A stretch of DNA of 64,000 bases from Saccharothrix carnea (lineage in GTDB: Bacteria; Actinomycetota; Actinomycetes; Mycobacteriales; Pseudonocardiaceae): contig NZ_PYAX01000013.1 in assembly GCF_003014735.1 (NCBI RefSeq), positions 1 through 64,000 of the forward strand, read 5' to 3'. Shown in pieces: positions 24,676 to 36,200 of the stretch. The position numbers and the translations under genes are program-made. Under the pieces are notes generated by a model that saw only the letters and a list, made by a program, of their open reading frames with translations, did not search any database and was not told the origin of the DNA. The stretch's first letter is position 1. Every line of letters starts with the position of its first letter.

Positions 24676-25839
24676 GTGGCGAGCACCACAGGTCGAGGCC
24701 GGGCCGAGGAACTGCTGGCCCGGGTGCCCCTCGTCGACGGGCACAACGACCTGCCGTGGGCGCTGCGCGACCTGGCCGCCACGGGTCAATTCGGTGAAAA
24801 GTCAACGGCCGGTGACCCGGTCTCGTCCGTCTCAACCGTCGACCTGACCGTGCGGCAGCCCGCCCTGCAGACCGATCTGGTCCGGGCGCGCGACGGCCGG
24901 TTGGGGATGCAGTTCTGGTCCGTCTGGGTCCCCTGCCGGCTGGCGGGCGACGCAGCCGTCACCGCCGTGCTGGAGCAGGTGGAGCTGGTGCACGACCTCG
25001 CCGCGCGCTACCCGGGGCACCTGCGCATCGCGACCACCGCCGACGAGGCTGAACGGGCCTTCCGGGACGGGCGGATAGCCTCCCTGATCGGCGCAGAGGG
25101 CGGACACAGCATCAACGGGTCGTTGGGCGTGTTGCGCGCGCTGCGGCGGCTCGGCGTGCGGTACATGACGCTCACTCACAACGAGAACACGCCGTGGGCC
25201 GATTCGGCGACGGACGAACCTCGGCACGGCGGCCTGACCGACTTCGGGCGTGACGTGGTCCGGGAGATGAACCGCGTCGGGATGCTGGTCGACCTGTCGC
25301 ACGTCGCGCCGACCACGATGCGTGACGCCCTGGAGGTCTCGACCCGTCCGGTCGTGTTCAGCCATTCGTCGTGCCGCGCGGTCGCCGACCACCCGCGCAA
25401 CGTGCCGGACGACGTGCTGGCGCGGCTGCGGGACAACGACGGCGTGTGCATGGTGACGTTCGTGCCGCACTTCCTGTCGCAGGCCTACGTCGAGTGGGAC
25501 GCCCACCTGAAGGCCGCGATGGAGGCGGCGGGGGAGAACCACAACGACCTCGACACCCGCCACCGGTTCCTGGACACCTGGCAGGACGGCGGCCCGACAC
25601 CTCGCGTGACCGTGGACGACGTCCTCGACCACTTGGAACACGCCCGCGAGGTGGCCGGGATCGACCACATCGGGCTCGGCGGCGACTACGACGGGACGCG
25701 CAGCCTGCCCGAGGGCCTGGAGGACGTCTCCCGCTACCCGGACCTGATCGGCGCCCTGCTGGACCGGGGGTGGAGCGAGGACGACTGCGCCAAGCTGGCG
25801 GGCCTCAACGCCCTGCGCGTGCTCCGCGCCAACGACTGA
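24676..25839 (+). CDS. membrane-dipeptidase-family (M19) zinc dipeptidase
   Basis: A 387-residue renal-dipeptidase-type amidohydrolase. Zinc ligands are visible: DGHNDLPW (HxD), [12 protein letters not shown] (Glu), [11 protein letters not shown] and [16 protein letters not shown] (two His), and the GLGGDYDG aspartate. Members hydrolyse dipeptides, including D-amino-acid-containing ones. There is no signal peptide, so it is probably cytoplasmic. I start at GTG 24676, six bases after AAGGAG; the TTG at 24670 is too close to that site. It stands alone, divergent from the response regulator. Confidence 0.9.
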   Translation: MASTTGRGRAEELLARVPLVDGHNDLPWALRDLAATGQFGEKSTAGDPVSSVSTVDLTVRQPALQTDLVRARDGRLGMQFWSVWVPCRLAGDAAVTAVLEQVELVHDLAARYPGHLRIATTADEAERAFRDGRIASLIGAEGGHSINGSLGVLRALRRLGVRYMTLTHNENTPWADSATDEPRHGGLTDFGRDVVREMNRVGMLVDLSHVAPTTMRDALEVSTRPVVFSHSSCRAVADHPRNVPDDVLARLRDNDGVCMVTFVPHFLSQAYVEWDAHLKAAMEAAGENHNDLDTRHRFLDTWQDGGPTPRVTVDDVLDHLEHAREVAGIDHIGLGGDYDGTRSLPEGLEDVSRYPDLIGALLDRGWSEDDCAKLAGLNALRVLRAND

Positions 25840-26079
25840 CCCGCGTCGCTGCGCAGGGCCCTGCCAGGACCCCGTGTTGAACGCTGCCGAGGTGCGGCCC
25901 GCGCCGACGTCCGCCGCTCGGCGGCGTGCCCGGCTCGTGCTCGCGCAGGCGTCCCCGCCAGGGGACCCCTGTCTTGATTCTGCCGGTCGGGACCGACGAA
26001 AGCCGGAGTGGTGGGTGGTGGTTGTGGACAACCCGCGCGGTGATGGATAACGGGCGGTAGGGACAGCCGGCGGGGTGCG

Positions 26080-26616
26080 TCAGCGCAAGGTCGAGACGCC
26101 CACCGGGGGCAGGCCCACGGCGGTGGCCATGACGTCGAAGAACGCGGTGCCGTGGGTGGCCAGGTCGGCGTCACGGGCGGTCCAGGAGGCGCGTAGTTCC
26201 AGGTCGTCCGTGCGGGCCGGGCCGGCGATGTCGCCGAACCTCGCGGACGACGTCTGGGTGACGGTGCCGCCCAGGGCGAGGAAGGCCGCGCCGGACGTCT
26301 CCAGCGCCTCCACCAGCCACGACCAGCCCACCTCGGGCAGCAGCGGGTCGGCGGCCAGTTCCGCGTCCAGTTCCACCCGCACGTAGGCGACCAGCCGGAA
26401 CACGCCCGACCACGCCTCGACCCCGTCCGGGTCGTGCAGCAGCACGAGCCGTCCCGTGGACAGCTCGTCGGCGGGCCCGGTCACCTCCGCGGTCAACGCG
26501 AAGGACCAAGGCGCCAGCCGCTGGGGCGGGCGCACCTCGGTCAACTCCAGTTCGGGTCGGGTTCGCACCGACCGGAGAGTCGCCACCGCCCGCTGGAACA
26601 GTTCGGGCTCCGTCAC
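26080..26616 (-). CDS. DUF3000 family protein
   Basis: A 178-residue soluble protein of the actinobacterial DUF3000 family: PPQRLAPWSFALTAEVTGPA, VLLHDPDGVEAWSGVFRLVA, the GWSWLVEALE block, GTVTQTSSARFGDI, and ELRASWTARD near the end. Function is unknown. The gene is very often found divergent from hemE in actinobacteria, as here, which points to a link with heme synthesis or to conserved order only. The start is GTG 26616. The 240-base gap downstream of the dipeptidase shows no gene. Confidence 0.88.
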   Translation of the reverse strand: MTEPELFQRAVATLRSVRTRPELELTEVRPPQRLAPWSFALTAEVTGPADELSTGRLVLLHDPDGVEAWSGVFRLVAYVRVELDAELAADPLLPEVGWSWLVEALETSGAAFLALGGTVTQTSSARFGDIAGPARTDDLELRASWTARDADLATHGTAFFDVMATAVGLPPVGVSTLR

Positions 26617-26714
26617 ACCACGGACTGTAGGCCCCTAAACCTCGGAACGTGAGCGCGGCACGCCGGGCCCGCCACCGCACGCCCGAAGATGCCGTCCGCC
26701 CAACCCATGGGACG

Positions 26715-27767
26715 ATGGCGGACGAGATGAACGACATCACCGAAGCCCCGTTGCTCGTCGCCGCGCGCGGCGGCAGGCCGTCACGCACCCCGGTCTGGTT
26801 CATGCGCCAGGCGGGCCGTTCCCTGCCGGAGTACCGCAAGCTGCGCGAAGGCACCGCGATGCTGGACGCCTGCATGGACCCGGAGATGGTCTGCGAGATC
26901 ACCTTGCAACCGGTGCGCCGCCACGACGTGGACGGCGCGATCCTGTTCTCCGACATCGTCGTGCCGCTCAAGGCCGCGGGCGTCGACCTGGACATCGTGC
27001 CGGGCACCGGGCCGGTGGTGGCCAAGCCGATCGCGACGGAGTCCGACGTCAAGGCCATCCCCGAGCTGCACGAGGAGCAGGTCCGGCCGGTGGTCGACGC
27101 GATCGGGCTGCTCAACGCCGAGCTCGGGAACGTGCCGCTGATCGGCTTCGCCGGCGCGCCGTTCACCCTCGCCTCCTACCTGGTCGAGGGTGGCCCGAGC
27201 AAGCACCACGAGCGCACCAAGGCACTCATGCACGGCGACCCGGACCTGTGGCACGCGCTGCTGGACCGGCTGGCCGGCATCACCGCCGAGTTCCTGCGGG
27301 TGCAGGTGCGCGCGGGCGTGAAGGCGGTCCAGCTGTTCGACTCGTGGGCGGGCGCGCTGTCCGAGCGCGACTACCGCGAGTTCGTGCTGCCGCACTCGAC
27401 CAGGGTCCTGCGGAGCGTCAGCGGCGTGCCGCGCATCCACTTCGGCGTCGGCACGGGCGAGCTGCTGCCCGCGATGCGGGAAGCGGGCGCGGACGTGGTG
27501 GGCGTCGACTGGCGCACGCCGCTGGACGTGGCCGTGAAGCGCCTCGAAGACGCCGCCCCGCACCTGCCCAAGCCGGTGGTCCAGGGCAACCTCGACCCGG
27601 CGCTGCTGTTCGCGGGCCTGCCCGCGCTGGGACGCGAGATCGACCGGATCAAGCGCGAGGGCCGCGCCGCCGCCGGGCACATCTTCAACCTCGGCCACGG
27701 CGTGCTGCCGGACACCGACCCGGACGTGATCACCCGGGCCGTCGAGCTGGTGCACCGGGCCGCATGA
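26715..27767 (+). CDS. hemE: uroporphyrinogen decarboxylase
   Basis: A 350-residue enzyme that decarboxylates uroporphyrinogen III to coproporphyrinogen [23 protein letters not shown] near the N terminus is the family signature, followed by [30 protein letters not shown] and the closing [14 protein letters not shown]. Starts at ATG 26715 or 26727 are both possible; the longer is given. It overlaps hemY by 4 nt. First gene of hemE-hemY-hemQ, the coproporphyrin-dependent heme route of actinobacteria and firmicutes. Confidence 0.96.
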   Translation: MADEMNDITEAPLLVAARGGRPSRTPVWFMRQAGRSLPEYRKLREGTAMLDACMDPEMVCEITLQPVRRHDVDGAILFSDIVVPLKAAGVDLDIVPGTGPVVAKPIATESDVKAIPELHEEQVRPVVDAIGLLNAELGNVPLIGFAGAPFTLASYLVEGGPSKHHERTKALMHGDPDLWHALLDRLAGITAEFLRVQVRAGVKAVQLFDSWAGALSERDYREFVLPHSTRVLRSVSGVPRIHFGVGTGELLPAMREAGADVVGVDWRTPLDVAVKRLEDAAPHLPKPVVQGNLDPALLFAGLPALGREIDRIKREGRAAAGHIFNLGHGVLPDTDPDVITRAVELVHRAA

Positions 27768-29176
27768 GAGCGCCGCGGGTGGCGGTGGTCGGCGGCGGGA
27801 TCTCCGGCCTCGCCGCCGCGCACCGGCTGCGCGGGCTGCTCGGCCCGCGCGCCGAGATCACCGTGGTCGAGCAGTCGCACCGGCCGGGCGGCAAGCTGCG
27901 CACGGTCGAGGTCGCCGGCCGCTCGTACGACGTGGGCGCGGAGGCGTTCCTGCACCGCCGCCCCGAGGCCACCGAGCTGATCGCCGAACTCGGCCTGGCC
28001 GACCAGGTGGTGCACCCGACGAAAGCGGCGGCGAGCATCCACGCCGCCGGTGACACCCGGCCCATCCCCGGGCACACCCTGATGGGCGTCCCCGCGTCGG
28101 TGGACGCCGTGCGCGAGGTGTTGTCGCGCGAAGGGCTGCGCCGGGTCGCCGCCGAACCCGACCTGCCGCCGGTCCGACTGGACGGCGCGGACGTGTCCGT
28201 GGGCGCGCTGCTGCGCGAGCGGTTCGGCCCCGAGGTGGGCGATCGCCTGGTCGGGCCGCTGCTCGGCGGTGTCTACGCGGGCCGCACCGACGTGCTCGGG
28301 TTGCGCGCGACCATGCCGCAACTGGCCGCCGCGCTGGACGCCGGTGCCGGCTCGCTGCTGACCGCCGCCGCGACCACCCTGCTCGCGCCGCCCCGACCGG
28401 GGGTCACCCGCCCGCCGGTGTTCGGCACGTTGCGCGACGGCCTGTCGACGTTGGTGGCACGGCTGGCGCAGTCGGCCGAGATCAGGCTGGGCCTGCCGGT
28501 GCGCGCCCTGGTCCGCCACGGCAACGACTGGCGGCTGGAGATCGGCTCGGCCGCCGCACCGCAACACCTGGACGTGGACGGCGTGGTGCTCGCCGTGCCG
28601 GCGCCCGCCGCGCGCAAGCTCCTCGCCGACGTCGTGCCCGCCGCGTCCCGCCGGTACGCCGAGGTCGAGCTGGCGTCGATGGCGGTGGTGGCGCTGGCCC
28701 TCCCGCCGGGCACCGAGCTGCCCGAGCGGTCCGGCGTGCTGCTGGCCGAGGGCGAGCGGGCCGCGGACGGCGTGCCGTTCACCGCGAAAGCCTTCACCTT
28801 CTCCAGCCGCAAGTGGGCGCACCTGGCCGGTGAGCCGGTGCTGGTGCGCGGCAGCGTCGGCAGGCACGGCGAGGCGCACCTCCTGCAGCGCGACGACGAC
28901 GAGCTGGTCGCCGCCGTCCGCCACGACCTGCGCGAGCTGACCGGCGTCACGGCCGAGCCGATCGACACCCTGGTCACCCGCTGGGGCGGCGGCCTGCCCC
29001 AGTACGGCGTGGGCCACCTGGACCTCGTGCGAGGCATCGAGGACGCGGTCTGCGCCGTGCCCGGCCTGGCCGTGGCGGGCGCCACGCTGCACGGCGTCGG
29101 CATCCCCGCGTGCATCGCGACGGCCGACGCCGCGGCGGCCCGTGTCGCCGCTCACGTGCTGGGCCGCGCCCACTGA
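27764..29176 (+). CDS. hemY: coproporphyrinogen III oxidase (HemY/CgoX type)
   Basis: A 470-residue FAD flavoprotein. [19 protein letters not shown] is the dinucleotide-binding N terminus, [20 protein letters not shown] follows, and the C terminus has [20 protein letters not shown]. In organisms with HemQ the HemY-type enzyme oxidises coproporphyrinogen III to coproporphyrin III, so the CgoX role is more likely than protoporphyrinogen oxidase. It starts at ATG 27764 inside the hemE stop. A ferrochelatase gene is not in the window. Confidence 0.94.
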   Translation: MRAPRVAVVGGGISGLAAAHRLRGLLGPRAEITVVEQSHRPGGKLRTVEVAGRSYDVGAEAFLHRRPEATELIAELGLADQVVHPTKAAASIHAAGDTRPIPGHTLMGVPASVDAVREVLSREGLRRVAAEPDLPPVRLDGADVSVGALLRERFGPEVGDRLVGPLLGGVYAGRTDVLGLRATMPQLAAALDAGAGSLLTAAATTLLAPPRPGVTRPPVFGTLRDGLSTLVARLAQSAEIRLGLPVRALVRHGNDWRLEIGSAAAPQHLDVDGVVLAVPAPAARKLLADVVPAASRRYAEVELASMAVVALALPPGTELPERSGVLLAEGERAADGVPFTAKAFTFSSRKWAHLAGEPVLVRGSVGRHGEAHLLQRDDDELVAAVRHDLRELTGVTAEPIDTLVTRWGGGLPQYGVGHLDLVRGIEDAVCAVPGLAVAGATLHGVGIPACIATADAAAARVAAHVLGRAH

Positions 29177-29192
29177 GTGAGAGGATTGGGCC

Positions 29193-29885
29193 ATGGCCCG
29201 CCTGAACTACAACGAACTCAACGACACCATCCGCTACACCATGTGGTCGGTCTTCCGGGTGGAGCCCGGTCGCCTGCCAGACGACCGCGGTCCGGCCGCG
29301 GCCGAGGCGCAGGAGTACCTGGACGGCCTGGAGGCCAAGGGCGTCGTGGTGCGCGGCGTGTACGACGTGGCGGGCCTGCGCGCGGATGCCGACTACATGA
29401 TCTGGTGGCACGCCGAGGAGATCGAGCAGGTCCAGCAGGCCTACACCGGGTTCCGCCGCACCGCCGTGGGCCGCGCGTCGACCCCGGTGTGGAGCCAGGT
29501 CGCGCTGCACCGGCCCGCCGAGTTCAACCGCAGCCACATCCCGGCGTTCCTGGCGGGTGAGGAAGCGCGCAAGTACGTGTGCGTGTACCCGTTCGTGCGG
29601 TCCTACGAGTGGTACCTGCTGCCGGAGGAGGACCGCCGCCGCATGCTCGCCGACCACGGCAAGGAGGCGCGGGACTACCCGGACGTGCGGGCGAACACCG
29701 TCGCGTCGTTCGCGCTGGGCGACTACGAGTGGATGCTGGCGTTCGAGGCCGACGAGCTGCACCGCATCGTGGACCTGATGCGGCACCTGCGCGGCACCGA
29801 GGCGCGTCGCCACGTGCGCGAGGAGATCCCGTTCTACACCGGCACCCGCGTGCCGGCCGCCGAGCTGGTCACGAACCTGCCGTAG
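29193..29885 (+). CDS. hemQ: coproheme decarboxylase (HemQ/ChdC)
   Basis: A 230-residue chlorite-dismutase-family protein of the actinobacterial HemQ type, converting coproheme III to heme b with peroxide. Visible landmarks: [60 protein letters not shown], and [20 protein letters not shown]. It starts at ATG 29193, 16 bases after hemY, and is the last gene of the heme set. It converges on the first S8 peptidase, with a shared hairpin terminator between. Confidence 0.95.
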   Translation: MARLNYNELNDTIRYTMWSVFRVEPGRLPDDRGPAAAEAQEYLDGLEAKGVVVRGVYDVAGLRADADYMIWWHAEEIEQVQQAYTGFRRTAVGRASTPVWSQVALHRPAEFNRSHIPAFLAGEEARKYVCVYPFVRSYEWYLLPEEDRRRMLADHGKEARDYPDVRANTVASFALGDYEWMLAFEADELHRIVDLMRHLRGTEARRHVREEIPFYTGTRVPAAELVTNLP

Positions 29886-29898
29886 AACCACGTCAGGA

Positions 29899-29928
29899 GG
29901 AGGGGCGCTCGGACTCGAACGCCCCTCC
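29899..29928. terminator. bidirectional terminator between hemQ and S8 peptidase 1
   Basis: A 9-bp inverted repeat GGAGGGGCG (29899-29907) with CGCCCCTCC (29920-29928), 12-base loop, between the convergent hemQ and S8 genes. It can serve both. Confidence 0.75.
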
Positions 29929-29937
29929 CACCGGCTG

Positions 29938-32900
29938 TCAGCGGGTGAGCCGGTACGCGCGGATCACCGAGTGCTCGAACGTGTTGCCGTTGCTGTCGGA
30001 CCCCTTGGCACGCAGTGACGCGTAGCCGCCGGGCGAACCGGCGTTGCGCACGAACGCCGCACCGCCGGTGACGGGGACCTCCGTCCAGGTCTTGCCGTCG
30101 TCGAACGAGACGTCGACGTCGACCTGGCGGACGCGCCCGTTGTCCGCTCCCGGCTGCTGGTCGACGGTGAGCGGGATGCGCAGCACGCGGCCCGCCGGTG
30201 TGCCGCCGTCCGCGTCGAGCCGGGGCGTGAACCGCACCACCGAGATCGGCAGCCGGTGGATCGCGTCGTCGGGCGTGGTGTCCGAGCGGAACGTCCACGC
30301 GCCGGTGACGCGGGTCGTCAGGTCCGAGATGCCCGGCGCCCGGACGAAGTCGACCTCCGCCCGGTAGCCCGCCGCACCCGCGGGCACGGTGAACGCCGCA
30401 CCCGGCTCGGCGACCTCGCCGATCTTCGTCCCGTCGCGGTGGAGCGTGGTTCGCGCGCTCTGGAAGGCGGAGCCGCCCAGGTGGTTCTCGGCGTCGTTGA
30501 GCAGCGGCACCTGCACGATGAGCTGGTCGCCGAGCCGGCCGAGGTAGTCGAACCGGGACCCGGGCAGGCCCGGTCCGAACACCGGGAAGTGGAACCGCTC
30601 GGCACCGCGCCCGCCGGGGCGGTAGGAGCGGTCGGGCGCGGTGTAGCCGGCGACGATGTCGAACTCGCCCCGTGACTGGGTCAGCCGCCAGGTCCACGTG
30701 ACGTCGGCGGTGGTGACGTAGTCGACGGCCGCGCCGCCCGGCCGCACCGGGAACATCACCGACCAGCCGCCGGAGCCGGAGGGTCCGACGGGGTTGCCGC
30801 CGTGCGCGAAGTGGTCGGTGGCGGGACCGGGCCCGAACCGGCTCCGCACCTCGGCCAGCTCGCGCCGGGCGGGCGCGCGGACGAAACCGGTGGGCACCCG
30901 GCCCCGCTCGGCCCACGCGAACCGGTAGGCGACGGGCGTGCCGTCGACCGGCGTGCCCTCGTACTGGCTCGCGACCAGGACTTCGAGCTGGTCGGCGGGC
31001 AGCGCCGGACCGACCTGGCCGAGCGCGAGGTTCTCCGGGAGCCCTTCGGGGAACGCCACGCTGAACCCGACCTGACCGTCCGCGTGCGTGCGGTCGAGGC
31101 TGATGTCGCCGATGATCGACACCGCGTCCGGGTCGGGCGGGGTGATCTTGACGGGCTTGGCGGTGCGGGCGTCGAACGTGAGCGAGGCGTTCGCCTCGAC
31201 CGACAGCGAGGGCTGCGGCAGCACGGCAACGCGGCGGTCCGCCGGGTCACCGCTGAGGACGTTGGCGTACACCATGTACTCGCCCCTGGGCAGGCGGGTG
31301 GTCACGGTGTTGTCGTTGTCGCGCAGGAACGTGAACGTGTCGTTGTCCACGCCCATCACGACACCCGTGTAGCGGGTGGGCACCCCGCCTTCGGCGTCGA
31401 GGAACGTCGCGGTGATCTCGTAGCTCTCGCTCTCGCGGTCGACGCTCACCGGTGTGCGCAGCACGTCGCCCGCGACCACGGCGCCGGAGAACACGCCGTC
31501 CGCGGTGCCGACCCTGGTGTCGGCGGTGACGCTCACCTTCGCCTCACCACCGGCCGGAACGGTCACGGTCGTCGGGCTGGCGGTGACCATGCCGGCGGCC
31601 GCGGGCTCGCCGTCCGGTCCGGTGGCCTCGACCGTCACGGGGAACGTGACCGGTTCGGTCCCGTTGTTGCGGTAGGTCAGCTCCTTGGTGACGGGGACGT
31701 CGTCGTCGTGCGGCCACGACTGGCGGCCCATGGCCAGGCTGACCGGGTCGGCGGTGACCGTGGCGGTGAGGGCCTTGGTCAGGTCGACGCGACCGGTGCC
31801 CTGGTCGAACGCCGTCAGCGTCGGGTTGTGCTTGGCGGAGGCCATGAGGGCGGCCTTGAGCTGCGCGCCCGTCCAGTCGGGGTGCTGCTGGGCGATCAGC
31901 GCGGCGGCGCCCGCGACGTGCGGGGTGGCCATGGACGTGCCGGAGAGTGCCACGTGGTGGTCGCCCACGGGGGTGCCGATGGTGCCGGTGGCGGCCTTCG
32001 CGGCGACGATGTCCACTCCCGGCGCGGTGATGTCCGGCTTGACCGCGCTGTCGCCGACGCGCGGGCCGCGGCTGGAGAAGTGCGCGATGCTGTCGTCCCG
32101 GTCCACCGCGCCCACGGTCAACGCGGCGTCCGCGCTGCCGGGCGAGCCGACCGTGCCCGGACGTCCCGAGTTGCCCGCGGCGATCACGAACAGCGTGCCG
32201 CTGCGCGCGGACAGCGTGTTCACGGCGTCTTCCAGCGGGTCGACGTCCGGCGTGTCCGTGCCGCCCAGGCTCAGGTTGACCACGTCGGCGCCCTGGTCGA
32301 CGGCCCAGTGCATGCCGTCGAGGATCCAGGACTCGGCACAGCCGTAGAGGACGCACACCTTGCCGTCCAGGATCCGCGCGTCCGGCGCGACGCCCTTGTA
32401 CGTGGCCCCGTCGCTCGCGACGGTCGCGGCGACGTGCGTGCCGTGGCCGTCGACGTCGGTGGCGTCGGGGTCGTCGGTGAAGTTCCGCTCGGCGACCTCC
32501 TTGCCCACCAGGTCGGGGTGCGCGCCGTCCACGCCGCCGTCGAGGACCGCGACCTTGACGCCCTTGCCGGTGTACCCGGCTTCCCACGCGGTGGGTGCGC
32601 CGATCTGGGCGGTGGAGCGGTCGAGGCTCGGTCGGCGCAGGCCGTCCAGCCAGACCTTCCGCACGCCGGGGTCGTTCACCAGGGCCTGGAACGCCGTGGT
32701 GGCCTCGGATTTCGGGGTTCGCGCGGCGACCGCGCCGATGGTGGGCAGTGCTCGGGTGACCTGGACGCCGCCCGTGCGCGGTAGGTCGCCGGTGATGATC
32801 AGCGGCACGGTGTCGCGGCGCGCGTCGTCGTAGCCGGACTCGACCAGCCCGGTCACGTCGAACAGGCGCGGGTCGAACCTGCCCTCGGCGACCGCGGTGA

Positions 32901-33150
32901 GCGCGTCGTCCGGCACCACGTGCAGGTGGCCGTCCCGGCGGAACGTGTGGAACGTGATCCGCTCCCGGCCGGGACCGGCCTGGAACGAACCGGTCGCGGG
33001 GCCGTTGAGCAGGACCTTGTCGCCCGTGATGCGGGTGACGGTGGCGCCGGCCCGGTCCGGTGTCGCGGCGGCCACCCCCGTGGCCGTGGTGGCGACGAGC
33101 CCGGCGACCAACGCGGCCGAGGCGACTCGTCGTGATCTGGTGGTCGACAC
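29938..33150 (-). CDS. secreted S8 (subtilisin-like) peptidase 1
   Basis: A 1070-residue secreted serine protease. Order: signal peptide (about 1-29), pro-region (about 30-170, ITGDKVLLNG, RLFDVTGLVESGYDDARRDT), S8 catalytic domain (about 175-440) with Asp204 (VAVLDGGVD), His236 (GHGTHVAATV), Asn327 and Ser406 (LSGTSMATPHVAGAAAL), then about 600 residues of beta-sandwich-like repeats ending in SFDDGKTW and NTFEHSVIRAYRLTR. All catalytic residues are intact. It starts at GTG 33150, GGAGG five bases upstream. It is the most downstream of three tandem paralogues and probably acts on extracellular protein for nutrition. Confidence 0.93.
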   Translation of the reverse strand: MSTTRSRRVASAALVAGLVATTATGVAAATPDRAGATVTRITGDKVLLNGPATGSFQAGPGRERITFHTFRRDGHLHVVPDDALTAVAEGRFDPRLFDVTGLVESGYDDARRDTVPLIITGDLPRTGGVQVTRALPTIGAVAARTPKSEATTAFQALVNDPGVRKVWLDGLRRPSLDRSTAQIGAPTAWEAGYTGKGVKVAVLDGGVDGAHPDLVGKEVAERNFTDDPDATDVDGHGTHVAATVASDGATYKGVAPDARILDGKVCVLYGCAESWILDGMHWAVDQGADVVNLSLGGTDTPDVDPLEDAVNTLSARSGTLFVIAAGNSGRPGTVGSPGSADAALTVGAVDRDDSIAHFSSRGPRVGDSAVKPDITAPGVDIVAAKAATGTIGTPVGDHHVALSGTSMATPHVAGAAALIAQQHPDWTGAQLKAALMASAKHNPTLTAFDQGTGRVDLTKALTATVTADPVSLAMGRQSWPHDDDVPVTKELTYRNNGTEPVTFPVTVEATGPDGEPAAAGMVTASPTTVTVPAGGEAKVSVTADTRVGTADGVFSGAVVAGDVLRTPVSVDRESESYEITATFLDAEGGVPTRYTGVVMGVDNDTFTFLRDNDNTVTTRLPRGEYMVYANVLSGDPADRRVAVLPQPSLSVEANASLTFDARTAKPVKITPPDPDAVSIIGDISLDRTHADGQVGFSVAFPEGLPENLALGQVGPALPADQLEVLVASQYEGTPVDGTPVAYRFAWAERGRVPTGFVRAPARRELAEVRSRFGPGPATDHFAHGGNPVGPSGSGGWSVMFPVRPGGAAVDYVTTADVTWTWRLTQSRGEFDIVAGYTAPDRSYRPGGRGAERFHFPVFGPGLPGSRFDYLGRLGDQLIVQVPLLNDAENHLGGSAFQSARTTLHRDGTKIGEVAEPGAAFTVPAGAAGYRAEVDFVRAPGISDLTTRVTGAWTFRSDTTPDDAIHRLPISVVRFTPRLDADGGTPAGRVLRIPLTVDQQPGADNGRVRQVDVDVSFDDGKTWTEVPVTGGAAFVRNAGSPGGYASLRAKGSDSNGNTFEHSVIRAYRLTR

Positions 33151-33199
33151 GGATACCTCCGAACCTGATGGTGCGCGGCGGAAAGCGCGAGTCGAACGC

Positions 33200-33234
33200 G
33201 GGAGGGGCACCCGCTGGACGCGAATGCCCCTCCC
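33200..33234 (-). terminator. terminator of S8 peptidase 2
   Basis: A perfect 10-bp repeat GGGAGGGGCA (33200-33209) with TGCCCCTCCC (33225-33234), 18 bases after the stop of the leftward S8 gene. Its sequence is nearly the same as that of the terminator after peptidase 1. Confidence 0.75.
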
Positions 33235-33251
33235 GGTGGAGCGGGTCCCGC

Positions 33252-36200
33252 TCAGCCGACCCGGTAGGCCCGGATCACCGTGTGCTCGAACGTGTTGCCG
33301 AGGCTGTCGGAGCCCTTGACGCGCAGCGAGGCGTGCCCGGCGGTGTCGGGGTTGCGGACGAGCGCGGTGCGCCCGACCACCGGCGTCTTCGACCACGTCC
33401 TGCCGTCGTCGAACGACACCTCGACCACGACCTCGCGCACCCGGCCGTTGGCCGCGCCCTGCTGTTGCGCGATCACCAGCGGCACGCGCAGCACCCGGCC
33501 CGCGGGCGCACCGCCGTTCGCGTCCAGCGCCGGGGTGAACCGCGCCACCGTCAACGGCAGCGGCGTGAACCGGTCACCCGGCGCGGTGTCCGAGCGGAAC
33601 GTCCACGCGCCGCTGACCGCAGTGGTGAACTCCGAGACGCCCGGCGCCCGCACGGCTTCCGTTTCGACGCGGAAGCCCGCCGCACCCGGCGGCACGGTGA
33701 ACCGGCCGCTGCCCGCCTCCGGCACCTCGCCGACGACCGTCCCGTCGCGCAGCAACCTGGTCCGCGCCGAAGACGTCGCCGAGACGCCGGCGTTGCCGTC
33801 CCGGTCGCCGAACAGCGGCACCGCGAACTCGATCACGTCGCCGCTCCTGGCCAGGTTCGGGTGCAGGCCGGTGGGCAGGACCGGCCCGAACACCGGGTTG
33901 TGGAGCCGCTGCCGGTAGGTGCGCCCCGGCTGGTGCGTGCGCGCCAGCGCGGCGACCTCGGCCTCGAGCTCGTCGCCTTGGAGCTGCACGAACGACCACG
34001 TCCACTGGATCCCCGGTGTGGTGGTGGCGTAGTCGATCGACGTGCCCGGCGAGGTCACCGGGGCGTCCACGCCGATACCGCCCAGGCCACCGGTCACCCT
34101 CGGGAAGCCGGCGAAGCCGTACCGCTTGCCCGCCTGGCCGGGGCCGAACTCCGACCTCACCTCGGCCAGGTCGCGCTTGGCGGGCGCGCGGACGAACCCG
34201 GTGGGCACCTTCCCGTGCTCGGCCCACGAGAACCGGTACGTCACCGGGGTCGTGCCGACGGGTGTGCCGGTGGCCTGCGTGCCCAGCTGCACGGTCAGGT
34301 CGGCGGCGGGCACCTCGGGGCCGAGGTGCCCGATCGCGATCCGGTCGCCGAAGCCGCCACCGAACACGACGCCGAGGGCGGACACCAGCTCGCCGTTCTT
34401 CTTGCGCTCGATCAGCACGTCGCCGACCAGCGCCTCGGCCTTCGGGTCGGGGAACGTGACGGAGATCGGTTTCGCCTTGCGGGCGTCCACGGCGACCGCG
34501 GTGGTGTCGCGGCCGACGCGCAGGCTCGGCATCGGCAGGATGGCGCTGACCGCGCGGTCGGTCACCACCTCGGCCACGACCAGGTACTCGCCGGCGGGCA
34601 GCCGGGCGGTCGCCTTGCCGTCCGTGCCGCTCACCACGGCGAACTTGTCGGAGTCCAGGCCGATGACGAACGCGAAGTAGTCGACCGCGGGACGGCCGTG
34701 CGCGTCCACGAAGTCGAACGTGACGTCGTAGCTCTCGACCTCGCGGTTCACGCCCACTGGCACGCGCAGCTCGACGCCGCCGCCGGACGCGACGACCGTG
34801 CCGCTGTACGGGCCGTCCACGGTCGCCGCCCGGGTGTCGGCGGTGACGGTGGCCTTCGCCTCACCGCCCGCGGGCACGGTGACCGTGCCGGGGCTGACGG
34901 TGAACACCCCGGCGGGCACGGGCGTGCCGCCTGGGCCCTTGGCGTCGATCGCGAGGTTCAGCGTGACCGGCTGCGTGCCGGTGTTGCGGAGGGCGAACTC
35001 CTTGGTGGTCGGGATGTCGTCGTCGTGCGGCCACGCCTGCACGCCGAGCGCGAGCGACGGCGGGTCGGCGGTGACCGCGGTGGTGAGGGCCTTGGTCAGG
35101 TCGACGCGGCCGGTGCCCTGGTCGAACGCGGTGAGTGCGGGGTTGTGCTTGGCGGAGGCCATGAGGGCGGCCTTGAGCTGCGCGCCCGTCCAGTCGGGGT
35201 GTTGCTGGGCGATCAGCGCGGCTGCGCCCGCGACGTGCGGGGTGGCCATGGACGTCCCGGACACCGCGACGTGCCGGTCGCCGACCGGGGTCCCGATGCG
35301 GCCGGTGCTGGACTTCGCCGCGACGATGTCCACGCCGGGCGCGGTGATGTCCGGCCTCGGTGCGCCGTCGCCGACGCGCGGGCCTCGGCTGGAGAAGCCC
35401 GCGATGCTGTCGTCCCGGTTCACCGCGCCGACCGCGAGCGCCGCGTCCGCGCTGGCCGGCGAGCTCAGCGTCTCCGACCCGCCGGAGTTGCCCGCCGCGA
35501 CCACGAACAGCGTGCCGGTCTCGGCGGACAGCGTCTCGATCGCCTGCTCCAGCGGGTCGACGTCCGGCGTGTCCGTGCCGCCGAGGCTCATGTTGATCAC
35601 GTCGGCGCCCTGCTCGGCGGCCCACCGCATGCCGTCGACGATCCAGGACTCGGCGCACCCGAGCGAGCACACCTTGCCGTCGAGGATCTGCGCGTCCGGC
35701 GCGACACCCTTGTACCGCCCACCGGCGCTGGCGACCGTGGCGGCGACGTGCGTGCCGTGGCCGACCAGGTCACTGGTGTCGGGGTCGTCGGTGAAGTTCC
35801 GCTCGATGACCTCCCGCCCGACCAGGTCGGGGTGCGTCTGGTCGACGCCGCTGTCCAGCACGGCGACCTTGACGCCCTTGCCGGTGTACCCGGCTTCCCA
35901 CGCGGTGGGTGCGCCGATCTGGGCGGTGGAGCGGTCGAGGCTCGGTCGGCGCAGGCCGTCCAGCCAGACCTTCCGCACGCCCGGGTCGTTCACCAGGGCT
36001 TGGAAGGTGCTCGCCGTCTCGGCTTTCGCGGTCTGCGCGGCCACCGAGTCGATGGTGGGCAGCGCGCGGGTGATCCGGACACTGCCCGTGCGCGGCTGGT
36101 CGCCGGTGATGATCAGCGGCACGGTGTCGCGGCGCGCGTCGTCGTAGCCCGCCTCGACCAGGCCGGTGACGTCGAACAGGCGCAGGTCCAGCCTGCCGTC